Positions 24,926 through 34,280 of a stretch of DNA of 64,000 bases are shown piece by piece. The stretch lies in contig NZ_FRAV01000003.1 of assembly GCF_900142445.1 (NCBI RefSeq), forward strand, positions 124,001 through 188,000, read 5' to 3'. Position numbers and translations under genes: made by a program. Under the pieces are notes generated by a model that was given only the letters and a program-made list of their open reading frames with translations, ran no database searches and had not been told where the DNA came from. The stretch's first letter is position 1. Every line of letters begins with the position of its first letter. The DNA is from Chryseobacterium polytrichastri (GTDB taxonomy: Bacteria > Bacteroidota > Bacteroidia > Flavobacteriales > Weeksellaceae).

Positions 24926-25480
24926 ATGAGAAAAATAGCTTTTGTTTTCTTTTTTTTATTCTATTGTTTTTTTTATTCTCAAAACCTTGAAGTTTCAGAT
25001 GAAGAAGTTTATGAAGCAATAAATTTTATAATTAAAAAGCGTAGTGAGAAATCAATTAAGGAGATTAAAATTATTACAGAAGATCCAAATGTAAAAGGTG
25101 ATTTTAAATATTATGATGATAAAATATTAAAAGAGTTTTTTAATGTTAAAGATTTAAAAGTGATTAAGGATCAATACACAACTATAAATGATTTTGTGTT
25201 GAATCCTAAATATATTTTTAATTTGAGAATCATACATAAAAAAGAATTACTAAGTTATAGCTCATCAAATAATAGTTTTTGGACTGAATTCAATAAAAAA
25301 CATGGGAATGTGGCATTTATGTTCGTAGGTAAACCATTGTTCACTTTAGATAAAAAAAGAGTCATTATTAATTATGGTTACTATTGTGGAGGACTTTGTG
25401 GATGGGGGGAAAGAGTAATACTTAAAAAAGTGAAAAATATTTGGATAATAGAAAAGGTTGTATCAGGTTTCATAAGTTAG
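24926..25480 (+). CDS. Secreted protein of unknown function
   Basis: 184 residues, with a signal peptide ending near residue 18 (C-F-F-Y-S-Q). The mature part has a G-G-L-C-G-W-G-E-R-V segment near 160 and one further cysteine (Y-Y-C-G-G). Together with the C-terminal beta pattern I-L-K-K-V-K-N-I-W-I-I-E-K-V this resembles the generic fold of small secreted Bacteroidota proteins. No family recognised. Start nine bases after pepE, so probably in its operon. Confidence 0.75.
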   Translation: MRKIAFVFFFLFYCFFYSQNLEVSDEEVYEAINFIIKKRSEKSIKEIKIITEDPNVKGDFKYYDDKILKEFFNVKDLKVIKDQYTTINDFVLNPKYIFNLRIIHKKELLSYSSSNNSFWTEFNKKHGNVAFMFVGKPLFTLDKKRVIINYGYYCGGLCGWGERVILKKVKNIWIIEKVVSGFIS

Positions 25481-25486
25481 TTATGA

Positions 25487-25514
25487 TTGTATTTAGCCAA
25501 AATCTTTATATTTG
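25487..25514 (+). promoter_or_regulatory. dacB-like gene promoter
   Basis: TTG (25487-25489), a 17-base spacer and TATATTTG (25507-25514). The spacing is two bases short of ideal. It lies 19 bases before the ATG at 25534. Confidence 0.55.
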
Positions 25515-25533
25515 ATATGAATAAAAAAATGCA

Positions 25534-26907
25534 ATGAAAAAAACGTTTGTGGTCCTTGCGATTTCAAGTCAGCTCATTTTCGCTCAAAATATAGCCCAAA
25601 AACTAGATAAGGTAACCAAAGATTTGATGGATTCTTCAGGTGCTGTTGCCACTAATTTATCTTTTTACGTGTCGGATGAAAGCGGAAATTTTATTTATGA
25701 ATATCAAGGGAATAAAGGTCTTTCAACAGCTTCTACACAGAAAATATTCACTGCCGCAGCGGCGTTGGAAACTTTAGGCAAAAATTATACATATAAAACT
25801 ACTTCAAGCTATTCCGGAACGCTTTCGGGAGGAAATTTGAATGGAAATCTTTTCATTTCATCCAACGGCGATCCTACGCTGGGAAGCTGGCGTTATGATT
25901 CTTATAAACCGGAGAATTTTAAAAAGAAACTTATTGATGCCGTTAAAAAATCGGGAATTATAAAGATCTCTGGTGATTTAATTATTGATGATTCTTATTT
26001 TGACCATCAAACAGTTCCCGGAGGTTGGCCTTGGGATGATATGGGGAATTATTACGGAGCCGGAGTTTGGGGGATTAATTGGAAAGAAAATCAGTTTGAT
26101 ATTAATATCAATGGAACCGATTTTAAAAATTTTTCTTATCCGTTGGAAGGTGTAAAATGGTTGAATGATTTAAAAACTGGTGGAAGTTCCGACCAAAGTT
26201 TGATCTTTACAGCGCCTCGTTCTCATGTTGCTTTAATCAATGGAACACTGCCCGCAGGAAAAACGGTTACTGTTTCTGGTTCTACTCCCAATCCACCATT
26301 GCAATTGGGGCTTGAAATAAAAGATTGGTTAAAAGAATCTGGAATTGAGTTTTCAGGAAAAGTAGTTACTAATTCCCAACTCGAATTGGAAGGGAAACAG
26401 TCTTTAGAAGCTCCCAAAACGAATGTCATTCTTACGTATGAATCTCCAACGTTGGATAAAATCGTATATTGGTTTTTAAGAAAGAGCATCAATATGTATG
26501 GTGAAACATTTATTAAAACGTTGGGGAAAGAGAAAAAAGGAGATCCAAGTTTTAAAAGTGGAGTCGTTTTTCTTAAAGAATTTTGGAAATCAAAGGGGAT
26601 CAATCCGAATATGATCAATTTTGCTGATGGAAGTGGACTTTCACCACAGAATTATGTTTCTGCAAAAGCAGAAGTTCAGGCACTGTTATATGCTAAAAAA
26701 CAGCCGTGGTTCGAATCTTATTATGATGGTTTTCCGATACAGGATAACGGCATGAAAATGAAAAGCGGAACCATGAGAGATACAAAATCCTACGCAGGAT
26801 ATCATACAGGAAAAGATGATAAAAAATATGTGTTCTCTATTATTATCAATAATTATCAGGGGAGCGGAAGTACAGAGTTGCAGAAAATTCTGAATGTTTT
26901 AAAATAA
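25534..26907 (+). CDS. dacB: D-alanyl-D-alanine carboxypeptidase/endopeptidase (PBP4 type, S13)
   Basis: 457 residues, with a signal peptide ending near residue 17 (I-F-A-Q). The S13 catalytic motifs are complete: S-T-Q-K near 67-70, D-G-S-G-L-S in the middle, and K-S-G-T near 410-413. The enzyme trims D-Ala from, or cleaves cross-links in, peptidoglycan in the periplasm. The histidine kinase gene starts six bases after its stop, so the two are probably one transcript. Confidence 0.93.
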   Translation: MKKTFVVLAISSQLIFAQNIAQKLDKVTKDLMDSSGAVATNLSFYVSDESGNFIYEYQGNKGLSTASTQKIFTAAAALETLGKNYTYKTTSSYSGTLSGGNLNGNLFISSNGDPTLGSWRYDSYKPENFKKKLIDAVKKSGIIKISGDLIIDDSYFDHQTVPGGWPWDDMGNYYGAGVWGINWKENQFDININGTDFKNFSYPLEGVKWLNDLKTGGSSDQSLIFTAPRSHVALINGTLPAGKTVTVSGSTPNPPLQLGLEIKDWLKESGIEFSGKVVTNSQLELEGKQSLEAPKTNVILTYESPTLDKIVYWFLRKSINMYGETFIKTLGKEKKGDPSFKSGVVFLKEFWKSKGINPNMINFADGSGLSPQNYVSAKAEVQALLYAKKQPWFESYYDGFPIQDNGMKMKSGTMRDTKSYAGYHTGKDDKKYVFSIIINNYQGSGSTELQKILNVLK

Positions 26908-26913
26908 ATTATT

Positions 26914-28068
26914 TTGAGAAAATCCATATTTGCCAGATTAAATAACTGGATTATATTTGCTCTAATGACGATTGTGGTGTTAACTATTGTTGTAGCATCT
27001 ACCATATTAATCAATTTTCTACGTAAAGAAGAAATCAAAAGGGTTGATATTTTGGTGAGTGCCATCAAATTTCAACAGGAAATGGGTAATCCCAATTTAG
27101 AAATTCAGGCATTGCTTCTTCAGATTTATGGTTCAAACAGTACGATTCCTGTTATTCTTTTAGATAAGAACGATAGAATTATGGAGCATAAAAATCTGCC
27201 CAAGGATATAGGAAATGACCCGGCAAAAATAGTGACTTTAGCAAAAAAAATGTCTAAGAGCTATAAGCCTATTGAAATTGAAATTGTGAAAGGAGACAAG
27301 CAGATTGTTTTTTATGATAACTCTCCATTGTTGAATAATTTACGGTATTCTCCCTATATATTAGGCTTTTTTATTTTATGCTATTTCTTATTTTCTTTCT
27401 GGTTTTTCAGAACTATTAAAAAAACAGATGAAGGCTATTTGTGGGCTGGTTTAGCAAAAGAAACGGCGCATCAGATTGGTACTCCGCTATCTTCAATGAT
27501 CGGCTGGATGGAAATTATGAAGTTAGATAATCCAGATTCTGAAGGGGTACATGAAATAGAAAAAGACATTGAAAGGTTACGAACGATTTCCGAACGGTTT
27601 TCAAAGATTGGTTCTATTCCTGAGCTCAATGACATGAATTTTAATAAAACGATTGATGAAAATTTTGATTATTTAAAGACCAGAATTTCAAGAAAAATTG
27701 ATTTTAGCCTGCACCTTCCTAAATATGATATACTGGTTCCCCACAATAAAATCCTGATGAGTTGGGTGATTGAAAATTTGGTTAAAAATGCAGTAGATGC
27801 AATGAGAGGAGAAGGAACGTTGCAAATGTTTGTTTTCGAAAGAAATAAAAATATTCTCATTGAAGTAAAAGATACCGGAAGCGGGATGACCAAACAACAA
27901 GCCAGAAATGCTTTTAAGCCTGGATATTCTACTAAGAAAAGAGGTTGGGGATTAGGTTTGTCTTTGGCGAAAAGAGTTGTTCAGGAATATCATAATGGAG
28001 ATATTAAGATTTCCCAGACCGAAGTTGGAAAAGGAACAACTTTTAGAATAACGATTAAAAAAGGGTAA
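26914..28068 (+). CDS. Sensor histidine kinase
   Basis: 384 residues from a TTG start at 26914; it begins M-R-K-S-I-F and puts the first membrane helix in the right place, and the next ATG would cut into that helix. Two membrane helices (about 8-30 and 148-168) enclose a periplasmic sensor of ~115 residues. The H box E-T-A-H-Q-I-G-T-P-L-S-S (H186) and N box E-N-L-V-K-N-A-V-D-A follow. G1 D-T-G-S-G-M and G2 G-W-G-L-G-L-S complete the ATPase domain. No response regulator is next to it. Its place behind a PBP4 gene suggests envelope sensing (inference). Confidence 0.9.
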   Translation: MRKSIFARLNNWIIFALMTIVVLTIVVASTILINFLRKEEIKRVDILVSAIKFQQEMGNPNLEIQALLLQIYGSNSTIPVILLDKNDRIMEHKNLPKDIGNDPAKIVTLAKKMSKSYKPIEIEIVKGDKQIVFYDNSPLLNNLRYSPYILGFFILCYFLFSFWFFRTIKKTDEGYLWAGLAKETAHQIGTPLSSMIGWMEIMKLDNPDSEGVHEIEKDIERLRTISERFSKIGSIPELNDMNFNKTIDENFDYLKTRISRKIDFSLHLPKYDILVPHNKILMSWVIENLVKNAVDAMRGEGTLQMFVFERNKNILIEVKDTGSGMTKQQARNAFKPGYSTKKRGWGLGLSLAKRVVQEYHNGDIKISQTEVGKGTTFRITIKKG

Positions 28069-28084
28069 AAAAACGATATTATTT

Positions 28085-28254
28085 GTCATTGCGAGGAGCA
28101 AAGCGACGAAGCAATCTCAACTTAAAAATGAAGTTTAAACTTAATTACTCTTAAATTCTTAATAGAACTTAATGGTTAAATTTTAAAACATTAAGATTTA
28201 GTTAAGTTGTTAAGAATGTTAAGGTTGAGATTGCTTCGCTTTGCTCGCAATGAC
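28085..28254. repeat. REP-like inverted repeat (GTCATTGCGAGGAGC... family)
   Basis: Arm 28085-28120 (GTCATTGCGAGGAGCAAAGC...CTCAA) and arm 28225-28254 (TTGAGATTGCTTCGCTTTGC...GTCATTG reversed) are almost complementary. The ~100 bases between them are AT-rich TTAAG-type sequence. A decayed relative lies at 57607-57642. Repeats of this kind are common between genes in many bacteria. Confidence 0.8.
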
Positions 28255-28269
28255 TATGAAAACAAAAAA

Positions 28270-28290
28270 AGCGAGGAAATTTTCCTCGCT
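28270..28290 (-). terminator. Terminator of the downstream M61 gene
   Basis: AGCGAGGAAA (28270-28279) and TTTCCTCGCT (28281-28290) form a perfect hairpin. Read on the minus strand it is followed by seven T. Confidence 0.85.
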
Positions 28291-28313
28291 TCATTATTTA
28301 CTATAACTTTTAA

Positions 28314-30170
28314 TTATTTCTTCCCCGTTAACCACTGATCTTGCAGTTTCTTTTCTGCTGCTGTTGGGTTGGCTTTGTATTGAAGCGTTTCCATTGTTAG
28401 CTTATCAAGAATAGCTTTTCCTTTAAGGTCGATTTTATCCATTTTATCACCATTTTTTCTAAGAACAGTTACTGTAACGTTTTGCCCGTCTTTAATGGTT
28501 TTAGAATAATTGATAAAAGCAGGTACATTTTTAATATCGATGGTTTTTCCGTCTAATGCCAAAACTTCATCTGTAATTTTAAATCCGATGCTTTTTGAGA
28601 AAGGAGATAATGCTGAACTTTCATCAAATACAAACGTATTATTTTTCTCGTTGTAACCAGTTTGGTTAGGGTCTTTAATTAACCAGAAAATAGGCGGCGT
28701 TTCTTGCTTGCTGATTTCTACACCAACTTGGCTCAGATATTCTGCGTAAGGCGTTGGTTGGCTTCCCGCAATGTATTTGTTATAAAAATCCTTTATTTGA
28801 GGATACCCTGTAACCGTTACCAACTCGTCAATTAATTTATCATCTTTGAAAGGTTTATTTTCACCAAATCTCTGAGATAATTTTCTGATCATATCTCGGT
28901 AACCCATTTCACCGTTGGATAGTTTTCTCAATTCAATATCAAGACACATTGCCAGCAAAGTTCCTTTTTCATATACATTTCTGTACTGATCTTTATATTG
29001 ATCTAAAAGAACATTTTTACTCATTACCGTAAACGGCATGGTATCGTCATAGTTCTTAGAATTGGTAATTTTTTCGTTGATTCTTTTTAAGAACTCATTT
29101 TTATCAATTAGGCCTTCCTGAATCTGGAATAAATTAGCGAAATATTCTGTTCCACCTTCATACATCCAAAGGTGCTGAGACATTTTAGGGTCAGCATAAT
29201 CGAAATTGTGAATCTCTTCAGAATGTGTTTTCAAAGGATTTACCGTGTGGAAAAACTCATGAGAAACTACATCGGTAATGGCTTTGTCAATGGCATCTTT
29301 CGGCATCATTTCAGGCAATACAACACTTGTCGATTCGTGGTGCTCCAACGCTCCGAAACCTTTGATCTGCGGGCCATCACCTCCTGAAAGATAGAGCAGG
29401 ATTGCATATTTTTTATTGGTATTCATATCACCCAAAAATTTCTTTTGAGCAACGACCATTTTTTCTAAATTGTCTTTAAAGTCTGCCGCTTTATATTTTC
29501 CTGTTGGAGAGTACACTCCCAAAACAAGATCCATTCCGCCTGCATTAAACGTGATGTAATCTGGTTTTGTATACATTAATGGAGAATCGGTTACTTTAGC
29601 ATAATTAGCCAAAACATAGGTGTCTGTAGATTCAGATTTATCCTGATCCACTAAAGCAGTTGTTCCGTAAAAATCGGTTGGTTTTTGAATCACCAATTGA
29701 TAAGGCACATCCTGCATATTATCAATATAACCAATGAAACCGTGGGTATTAATCATGTATACTTTTCCTTGCTCAATATCAGTTCCTGACGGAGAGAATA
29801 CGGCTTTATGCTTTGAAGTATCCATTTCGTCATCAAAACTATCATTCACTAAATAAGTAACTTTCGTTAAGTTCTGAGCGTTTTTAAGAGCATATGTATT
29901 GTCGTTCACTTTAGTGAAAGTCAGTTCTTTTCCTTTATTGTCGAAAAATTTGATCCCTTCTATAAATCTCCCATAATCATCCACAGAATAAGTCCCGGGA
30001 ACTGTTTTAGGGAAGTGGAACTTGATGTCACCAGATTTCATTTTCGGGAACTCCATCGTAACGGCCACTTTATCGTCCTTTACATTCACAAGGTCGATAT
30101 TGGTTTTAATAGACTGAGCATTGACTAAAACAGTAGCCAAAATACCTAGACTGAGTGCTATTTTTTTCAT
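28314..30170 (-). CDS. M61 family metallopeptidase (glycyl aminopeptidase-like), copy 1
   Basis: 618 residues. A signal peptide ends near residue 18 (L-V-N-A-Q). An N-terminal beta domain is followed by a thermolysin-like catalytic domain with the zinc motif H-E-F-F-H at about 304-308. The third ligand is probably in E-G-G-T-E-Y-F some 35 residues later. A PDZ-like region occupies about 500-580 (S-I-G-F-K-I-T-D-E-V-L-A-L-D-G-K). M61 enzymes are exported aminopeptidases. The neighbour at 30411 is a very close copy, so this is a recent tandem duplication. Confidence 0.92.
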   Translation of the reverse strand: MKKIALSLGILATVLVNAQSIKTNIDLVNVKDDKVAVTMEFPKMKSGDIKFHFPKTVPGTYSVDDYGRFIEGIKFFDNKGKELTFTKVNDNTYALKNAQNLTKVTYLVNDSFDDEMDTSKHKAVFSPSGTDIEQGKVYMINTHGFIGYIDNMQDVPYQLVIQKPTDFYGTTALVDQDKSESTDTYVLANYAKVTDSPLMYTKPDYITFNAGGMDLVLGVYSPTGKYKAADFKDNLEKMVVAQKKFLGDMNTNKKYAILLYLSGGDGPQIKGFGALEHHESTSVVLPEMMPKDAIDKAITDVVSHEFFHTVNPLKTHSEEIHNFDYADPKMSQHLWMYEGGTEYFANLFQIQEGLIDKNEFLKRINEKITNSKNYDDTMPFTVMSKNVLLDQYKDQYRNVYEKGTLLAMCLDIELRKLSNGEMGYRDMIRKLSQRFGENKPFKDDKLIDELVTVTGYPQIKDFYNKYIAGSQPTPYAEYLSQVGVEISKQETPPIFWLIKDPNQTGYNEKNNTFVFDESSALSPFSKSIGFKITDEVLALDGKTIDIKNVPAFINYSKTIKDGQNVTVTVLRKNGDKMDKIDLKGKAILDKLTMETLQYKANPTAAEKKLQDQWLTGKK

Positions 30171-30410
30171 TGAGTTTAATATTTATAGTTAAATAGTTGT
30201 TGTAAAATTCATTTTGTTACGAATGGCTGTATTAAACTTTTCTTAAAGTTTCAAACTAAAACTATTAAAATAAGTCAATAAGTTATAATTTAACCCTTAA
30301 GATTGTTATGAAAAGTTAAGAATATTAATTTGAGATGGCTTCATTTTCTATTCATAATGATATTAAAAACAAATAAAGCGAGGAAATAATCCCCACTTCA
30401 TTATTCATTT

Positions 30411-32270
30411 TTAATTATTTTTTCCGGTTAGCCATTGATTCTGTAACTTCTTTTCTGCCGGTGTTGGATTGGCTTTGTATTGAAGCGTTTCCATCATAAC
30501 GTGATCAAGAATTGCTTTTCCTTTAAGCTCCATCTTATCCATTGTATCGCCGTTCTTTCTAAGAATGGTAAGGGTAACATCTTGCCCTTCTTTAATGGTT
30601 TTCGTATAATTGGTAAAGGCTTGCCTGTCTTTAATATCAATGGTTTTTCCGTCTAAAGCCAGCACTTGATCTGTAATTTTAAATCCGATACTTTTTGAGA
30701 AGGGAGATAATGCCGAGTTTTCATCAAAAATAAACGTATTATTTTTTTCATTGTATCCTGTTTGATTGGGATTTTTAATGAACCAGAAAATGGGTGGAGC
30801 TTCCTGTTTGTGTACTTCCACGCCTACTTGGCTCAGATATTCAGCGTAAGGCGTTGGCTTATTTCCTGCAATATATGTATTGTAAAAATCTTTAATTTGA
30901 GGATAACCCGTAATCGTTACCAGTTCATCAATTAATTTATCGTCTTTAAAAGGCTTGTTTTCACCGAATCTTTGAGATAATTTTCTGATCATATCTCGGT
31001 AACCCATTTCGCCGTTGGATAGTTTTCTTAATTCAATATCAAGACACATCGCCAACAGCGTTCCTTTTTCGTACACATTTCTGTACTGACCTTTATACTG
31101 ATCCAGAAGAATATTTTTACTCATCACCGTAAACGGCAGGGTATCATCATAGCTCTTTGAATTGGTGATTTTTTCATTGATCCTTTTTAAGAACTCAGTT
31201 TTGTCAATTAACCCTTCCTGAATCTGAAATAAATTAGCAAAATATTCCGTCCCGCCTTCATACATCCAAAGATGCTGAGACATTTTAGGATCAGCATAAT
31301 TGAAATTATGGATTTCTTCAGAATGGGTTTTCAACGGATTTACGGTATGGAAAAATTCGTGAGAAACAATATCCGTAATCGCTTTATCAATAGCCTCTTT
31401 CGGCAGCCTTTCGGGCAATACAACACTCGTAGATTCATGGTGTTCCAATGCTCCGAAACCTCTGAGTTGTGGGCCGTCACCTCCTGCAAGATAAAGCATG
31501 ATTGCATATTTTTTATTGGTATTCATATCACCCAAAAATTTCTTTTGAGCAATCACCATTTTCTCTAAATTGTCTTTAAAATCTGCCGCTTTATATTTTC
31601 CTGTTGCTGAATATACTCCCAGAACAAGATCCATTCCGCCAGCATTGAAGGTAATATAATCCGGTTTTGAATACATTAATGGAGAATCCGTCAATTTTGC
31701 ATAATTGGCCAGAGTATAGGTGTCTGTAGATTCTGAGGTATCCTGATCAATGAGAGCGGTTGTTCCGTAAAAATCTGTAGGTTTTTGAATCACCAATTGA
31801 TAAGGTACATCCTGCATATTATCAATGTATCCGATGAAGCCGTGCGTATTGATTATATATACTTTTCCCTGTTCAATATCGGTTCCTGCGGGAGAAAGTA
31901 CAGGAATATGTTTTGAAGTGTCCATTTCCTCGTCAAAACTGTCGTTTACAAAATAGGTAACTTTAGTTAAGTTCTGAGCGTTTTTAAGAGAATACGTATT
32001 ATCATTAACTTTCAGAAAAGTGAGTTCTTTTCCTTTGTTATCGAAAAATTTGATGCCTTCTATAAATCTGCCGTAATCATCTACAGAATACGTTCCGGGA
32101 ATGGTTTTAGGAAAATGAAACTTAATATCACCCGATTTCATTTTCGGGAACTCTATTGTTACAGCTACTTTGTCGTCTTTTACATTCACCAGATCAATAT
32201 TGGTTTTAATAGACTGGGCGCTGACTAATACAGTCATCAAAATGCTTACACTAAGTACTATCTTTTTCAT
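30411..32270 (-). CDS. M61 family metallopeptidase, copy 2
   Basis: 619 residues, collinear with copy 1 over the full length with only scattered substitutions. The zinc motif H-E-F-F-H is at about 304-308, and E-G-G-T-E-Y-F and the PDZ-like C-terminal part are intact. Both copies look functional. The region upstream of each gene is also similar (both contain TCATTTTGTTACGAAT), so the duplicated unit included its control region. The hairpin after this copy (30371-30396) is a decayed version of the terminator after copy 1. Confidence 0.92.
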   Translation of the reverse strand: MKKIVLSVSILMTVLVSAQSIKTNIDLVNVKDDKVAVTIEFPKMKSGDIKFHFPKTIPGTYSVDDYGRFIEGIKFFDNKGKELTFLKVNDNTYSLKNAQNLTKVTYFVNDSFDEEMDTSKHIPVLSPAGTDIEQGKVYIINTHGFIGYIDNMQDVPYQLVIQKPTDFYGTTALIDQDTSESTDTYTLANYAKLTDSPLMYSKPDYITFNAGGMDLVLGVYSATGKYKAADFKDNLEKMVIAQKKFLGDMNTNKKYAIMLYLAGGDGPQLRGFGALEHHESTSVVLPERLPKEAIDKAITDIVSHEFFHTVNPLKTHSEEIHNFNYADPKMSQHLWMYEGGTEYFANLFQIQEGLIDKTEFLKRINEKITNSKSYDDTLPFTVMSKNILLDQYKGQYRNVYEKGTLLAMCLDIELRKLSNGEMGYRDMIRKLSQRFGENKPFKDDKLIDELVTITGYPQIKDFYNTYIAGNKPTPYAEYLSQVGVEVHKQEAPPIFWFIKNPNQTGYNEKNNTFIFDENSALSPFSKSIGFKITDQVLALDGKTIDIKDRQAFTNYTKTIKEGQDVTLTILRKNGDTMDKMELKGKAILDHVMMETLQYKANPTPAEKKLQNQWLTGKNN

Positions 32271-32434
32271 TGAGTTTACATTATAGTTAAGTAGTTGCTA
32301 TAAAACTCATTTTGTTACGAATAGGGGATTAAACTTTTTTTGAAATTTCTGGTCAAGAATATTAAAATGAGAAAAATCTATTTGATTTCTTAATTAAACT
32401 TAACTCCTTACATATCCTTAATGTTTCAATAAAT

Positions 32435-32473
32435 AAAAAGGCAAAACCGATATTTCATGATTTTGCCTTTTTT
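32435..32473 (-). terminator. Terminator between the M61 copy 2 promoter region and the M1 gene
   Basis: AAAAAGGCAAAA (32435-32446) pairs perfectly with TTTTGCCTTTTT (32461-32472). On the minus strand it directly follows the M1 peptidase stop at 32478 and ends in five T. Confidence 0.88.
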
Positions 32474-32477
32474 GTAT

Positions 32478-34109
32478 TTATTGTACTTTCTTATAGTTGA
32501 TATAATAATTCTTATTGAATTCAATTGGAGTACTTTTTTTCAATTGTACAGTTTGCCAGTTTTCCGTTGGGGTAATGGTTTGTTCGCCATCAATTATAAT
32601 CGGAAGTTTCAGATTTTTAACCACATCTGTATAGCGGAATTTCAGTTCATTTCCTTTTTGAGAATATTCCAATGTCGGAATCTTTATCGTTCTTAAATAT
32701 TGATTAAATACACTTGAAAAATCAATGCCTGATTTTGAAGAAATGTAATTTTCAATCTGCTCTGTGGTTACGGTTTGATGATAAAAGTCTTTATTTAAGC
32801 CTCTCAGGATTTGTCTGAATTTTTCATCATTGTTAATGATTTGTCGTATGGTATGAATCATACTTGCTCCTTTGGGATACATATCGCCGCTTCCTTCATT
32901 TCTTACGCCATATTTCCCGATGATTGGGACGTCATTTGCTATTTTTTTTCTAAGACCTATTGCGTAAATATCGGCAGACTTTTTATCCATATAGTTTTCA
33001 ACAAAGAGAACTTCAGAATACATGGTAAAACTTTCATGAATCCACATGTCTGCCTGATCTTTTGCGGTAATGCTATTGGCAAACCATTCGTGGCCACTTT
33101 CATGAACGATAATATAATCCCATTTTAAACCCACTCCGGTTCCTGAAAAATCTGTTCCCAAGTAACCGTTCATATATTTGTTTCCGTAAGCAACATTACT
33201 TTGGTGTTCCATTCCTAAATAAGGCGAATCTACCAATTTATAAGAATCTTCATAAAAAGGATATGGACCAAACCAATATTCAAAGGCTGAAAGCATTGGT
33301 TTTACCTGCTGGAATTGTTTTTTTGCTTTATCTAAATTGTATCCCAAGACCCAATAATCGAGATCCAGCGTTCCTTTTTCACCCTTATAAGTATCTTTGA
33401 AATTCACATATTTTCCAATATTTGGAATAATAGAGTAGGCGTTGATTGGATTTTTCACCTCCCAAGTATAGGTAGTTTTATCTCCTTCTGTTTTTTGATC
33501 AATCAATCTTCCGTTTCCAACCCCTACCAAATCTTTAGGCGTAATGATTTTCATAACCATTCCATTGTCAGGCTCGTCACTCCAGATATCTTTTGTAGGA
33601 AGCCATATTGACGCTCCGATTCCTTCATCGGCAACGCTCATCCACGGATTTCCGTTTTCGTCTTTGGTGAAAACCCAACCTCCGTCCCAAGGGGCATTTT
33701 TTGCAATTACAGGATTTCCGGAATACGTTACATCAATGGTATATTTTTCTCCTTTTTTAAAACTTTTTTTAGTGGTAATAAAGATGAAATCACCATCTTG
33801 CTTATAATTGGAAATTGGGAAGCTTCCTTCTATTTTATCAGCTTTCATCGGCTGTTGAAGGTCAATTTGAAAAATAGGATTGGTAATATCTTTTATAATT
33901 TCAAAACTGATTTTGTTGGTTCCTTTAATGCTTTTCTGTTCAAAATTGGGTTCAACGGAAAGCTCATATTTCTTGACATCCCAAAAGTTTCTGAATTTGG
34001 TATTGGAGCCTTTTAAAGTGTCTTGTTTTGTAAAATGTTCAGGTCTTTCGAAGAATTGTCCAAAAACAAGTCCTGACGCCAATAAAAGTGTATATGAAAG
34101 CTTTTTCAT
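32478..34109 (-). CDS. M1 family metallopeptidase
   Basis: 543 residues. A signal peptide ends near residue 17 (L-V-F-G-Q). An N-terminal beta-sandwich is followed by the gluzincin domain: H-E-S-G-H at about 336-340 and W-I-H-E-S-F eighteen residues later supply the zinc ligands and the catalytic glutamate. The substrate-binding motif, normally G-x-M-E-N, reads G-M-E-H-Q here. Exported aminopeptidase for peptide use. A -7 element (minus strand TATTTTTG, 34131-34138) lies 21 bases before the start. With the two M61 genes it makes a block of three secreted metallopeptidases. Confidence 0.9.
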   Translation of the reverse strand: MKKLSYTLLLASGLVFGQFFERPEHFTKQDTLKGSNTKFRNFWDVKKYELSVEPNFEQKSIKGTNKISFEIIKDITNPIFQIDLQQPMKADKIEGSFPISNYKQDGDFIFITTKKSFKKGEKYTIDVTYSGNPVIAKNAPWDGGWVFTKDENGNPWMSVADEGIGASIWLPTKDIWSDEPDNGMVMKIITPKDLVGVGNGRLIDQKTEGDKTTYTWEVKNPINAYSIIPNIGKYVNFKDTYKGEKGTLDLDYWVLGYNLDKAKKQFQQVKPMLSAFEYWFGPYPFYEDSYKLVDSPYLGMEHQSNVAYGNKYMNGYLGTDFSGTGVGLKWDYIIVHESGHEWFANSITAKDQADMWIHESFTMYSEVLFVENYMDKKSADIYAIGLRKKIANDVPIIGKYGVRNEGSGDMYPKGASMIHTIRQIINNDEKFRQILRGLNKDFYHQTVTTEQIENYISSKSGIDFSSVFNQYLRTIKIPTLEYSQKGNELKFRYTDVVKNLKLPIIIDGEQTITPTENWQTVQLKKSTPIEFNKNYYINYKKVQ

Positions 34110-34280
34110 TTGAAATTAAATTAATCTACCCAAAAATAGAAAATTTTAATAATTAAATAGCAATTTAGATTCTTCCTTCGTAAGAAATTAAAGATTTGGT
34201 CTAGCCAATAAGATAGAGTCATTGATGAAGTTCGCTTCTTAAGAATCAATTATATTGATTTAATTCTTTGCTCCCTTTAA
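34110..34280. other. Intergenic stretch with a fragment of the MITE-related repeat
   Basis: It holds the M1 gene -7 element and, at about 34230-34276, a fragment resembling the inner repeat (TTTGCTCCCT next to an AATCAA...TTGAT dyad). No gene is seen. Confidence 0.5.
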
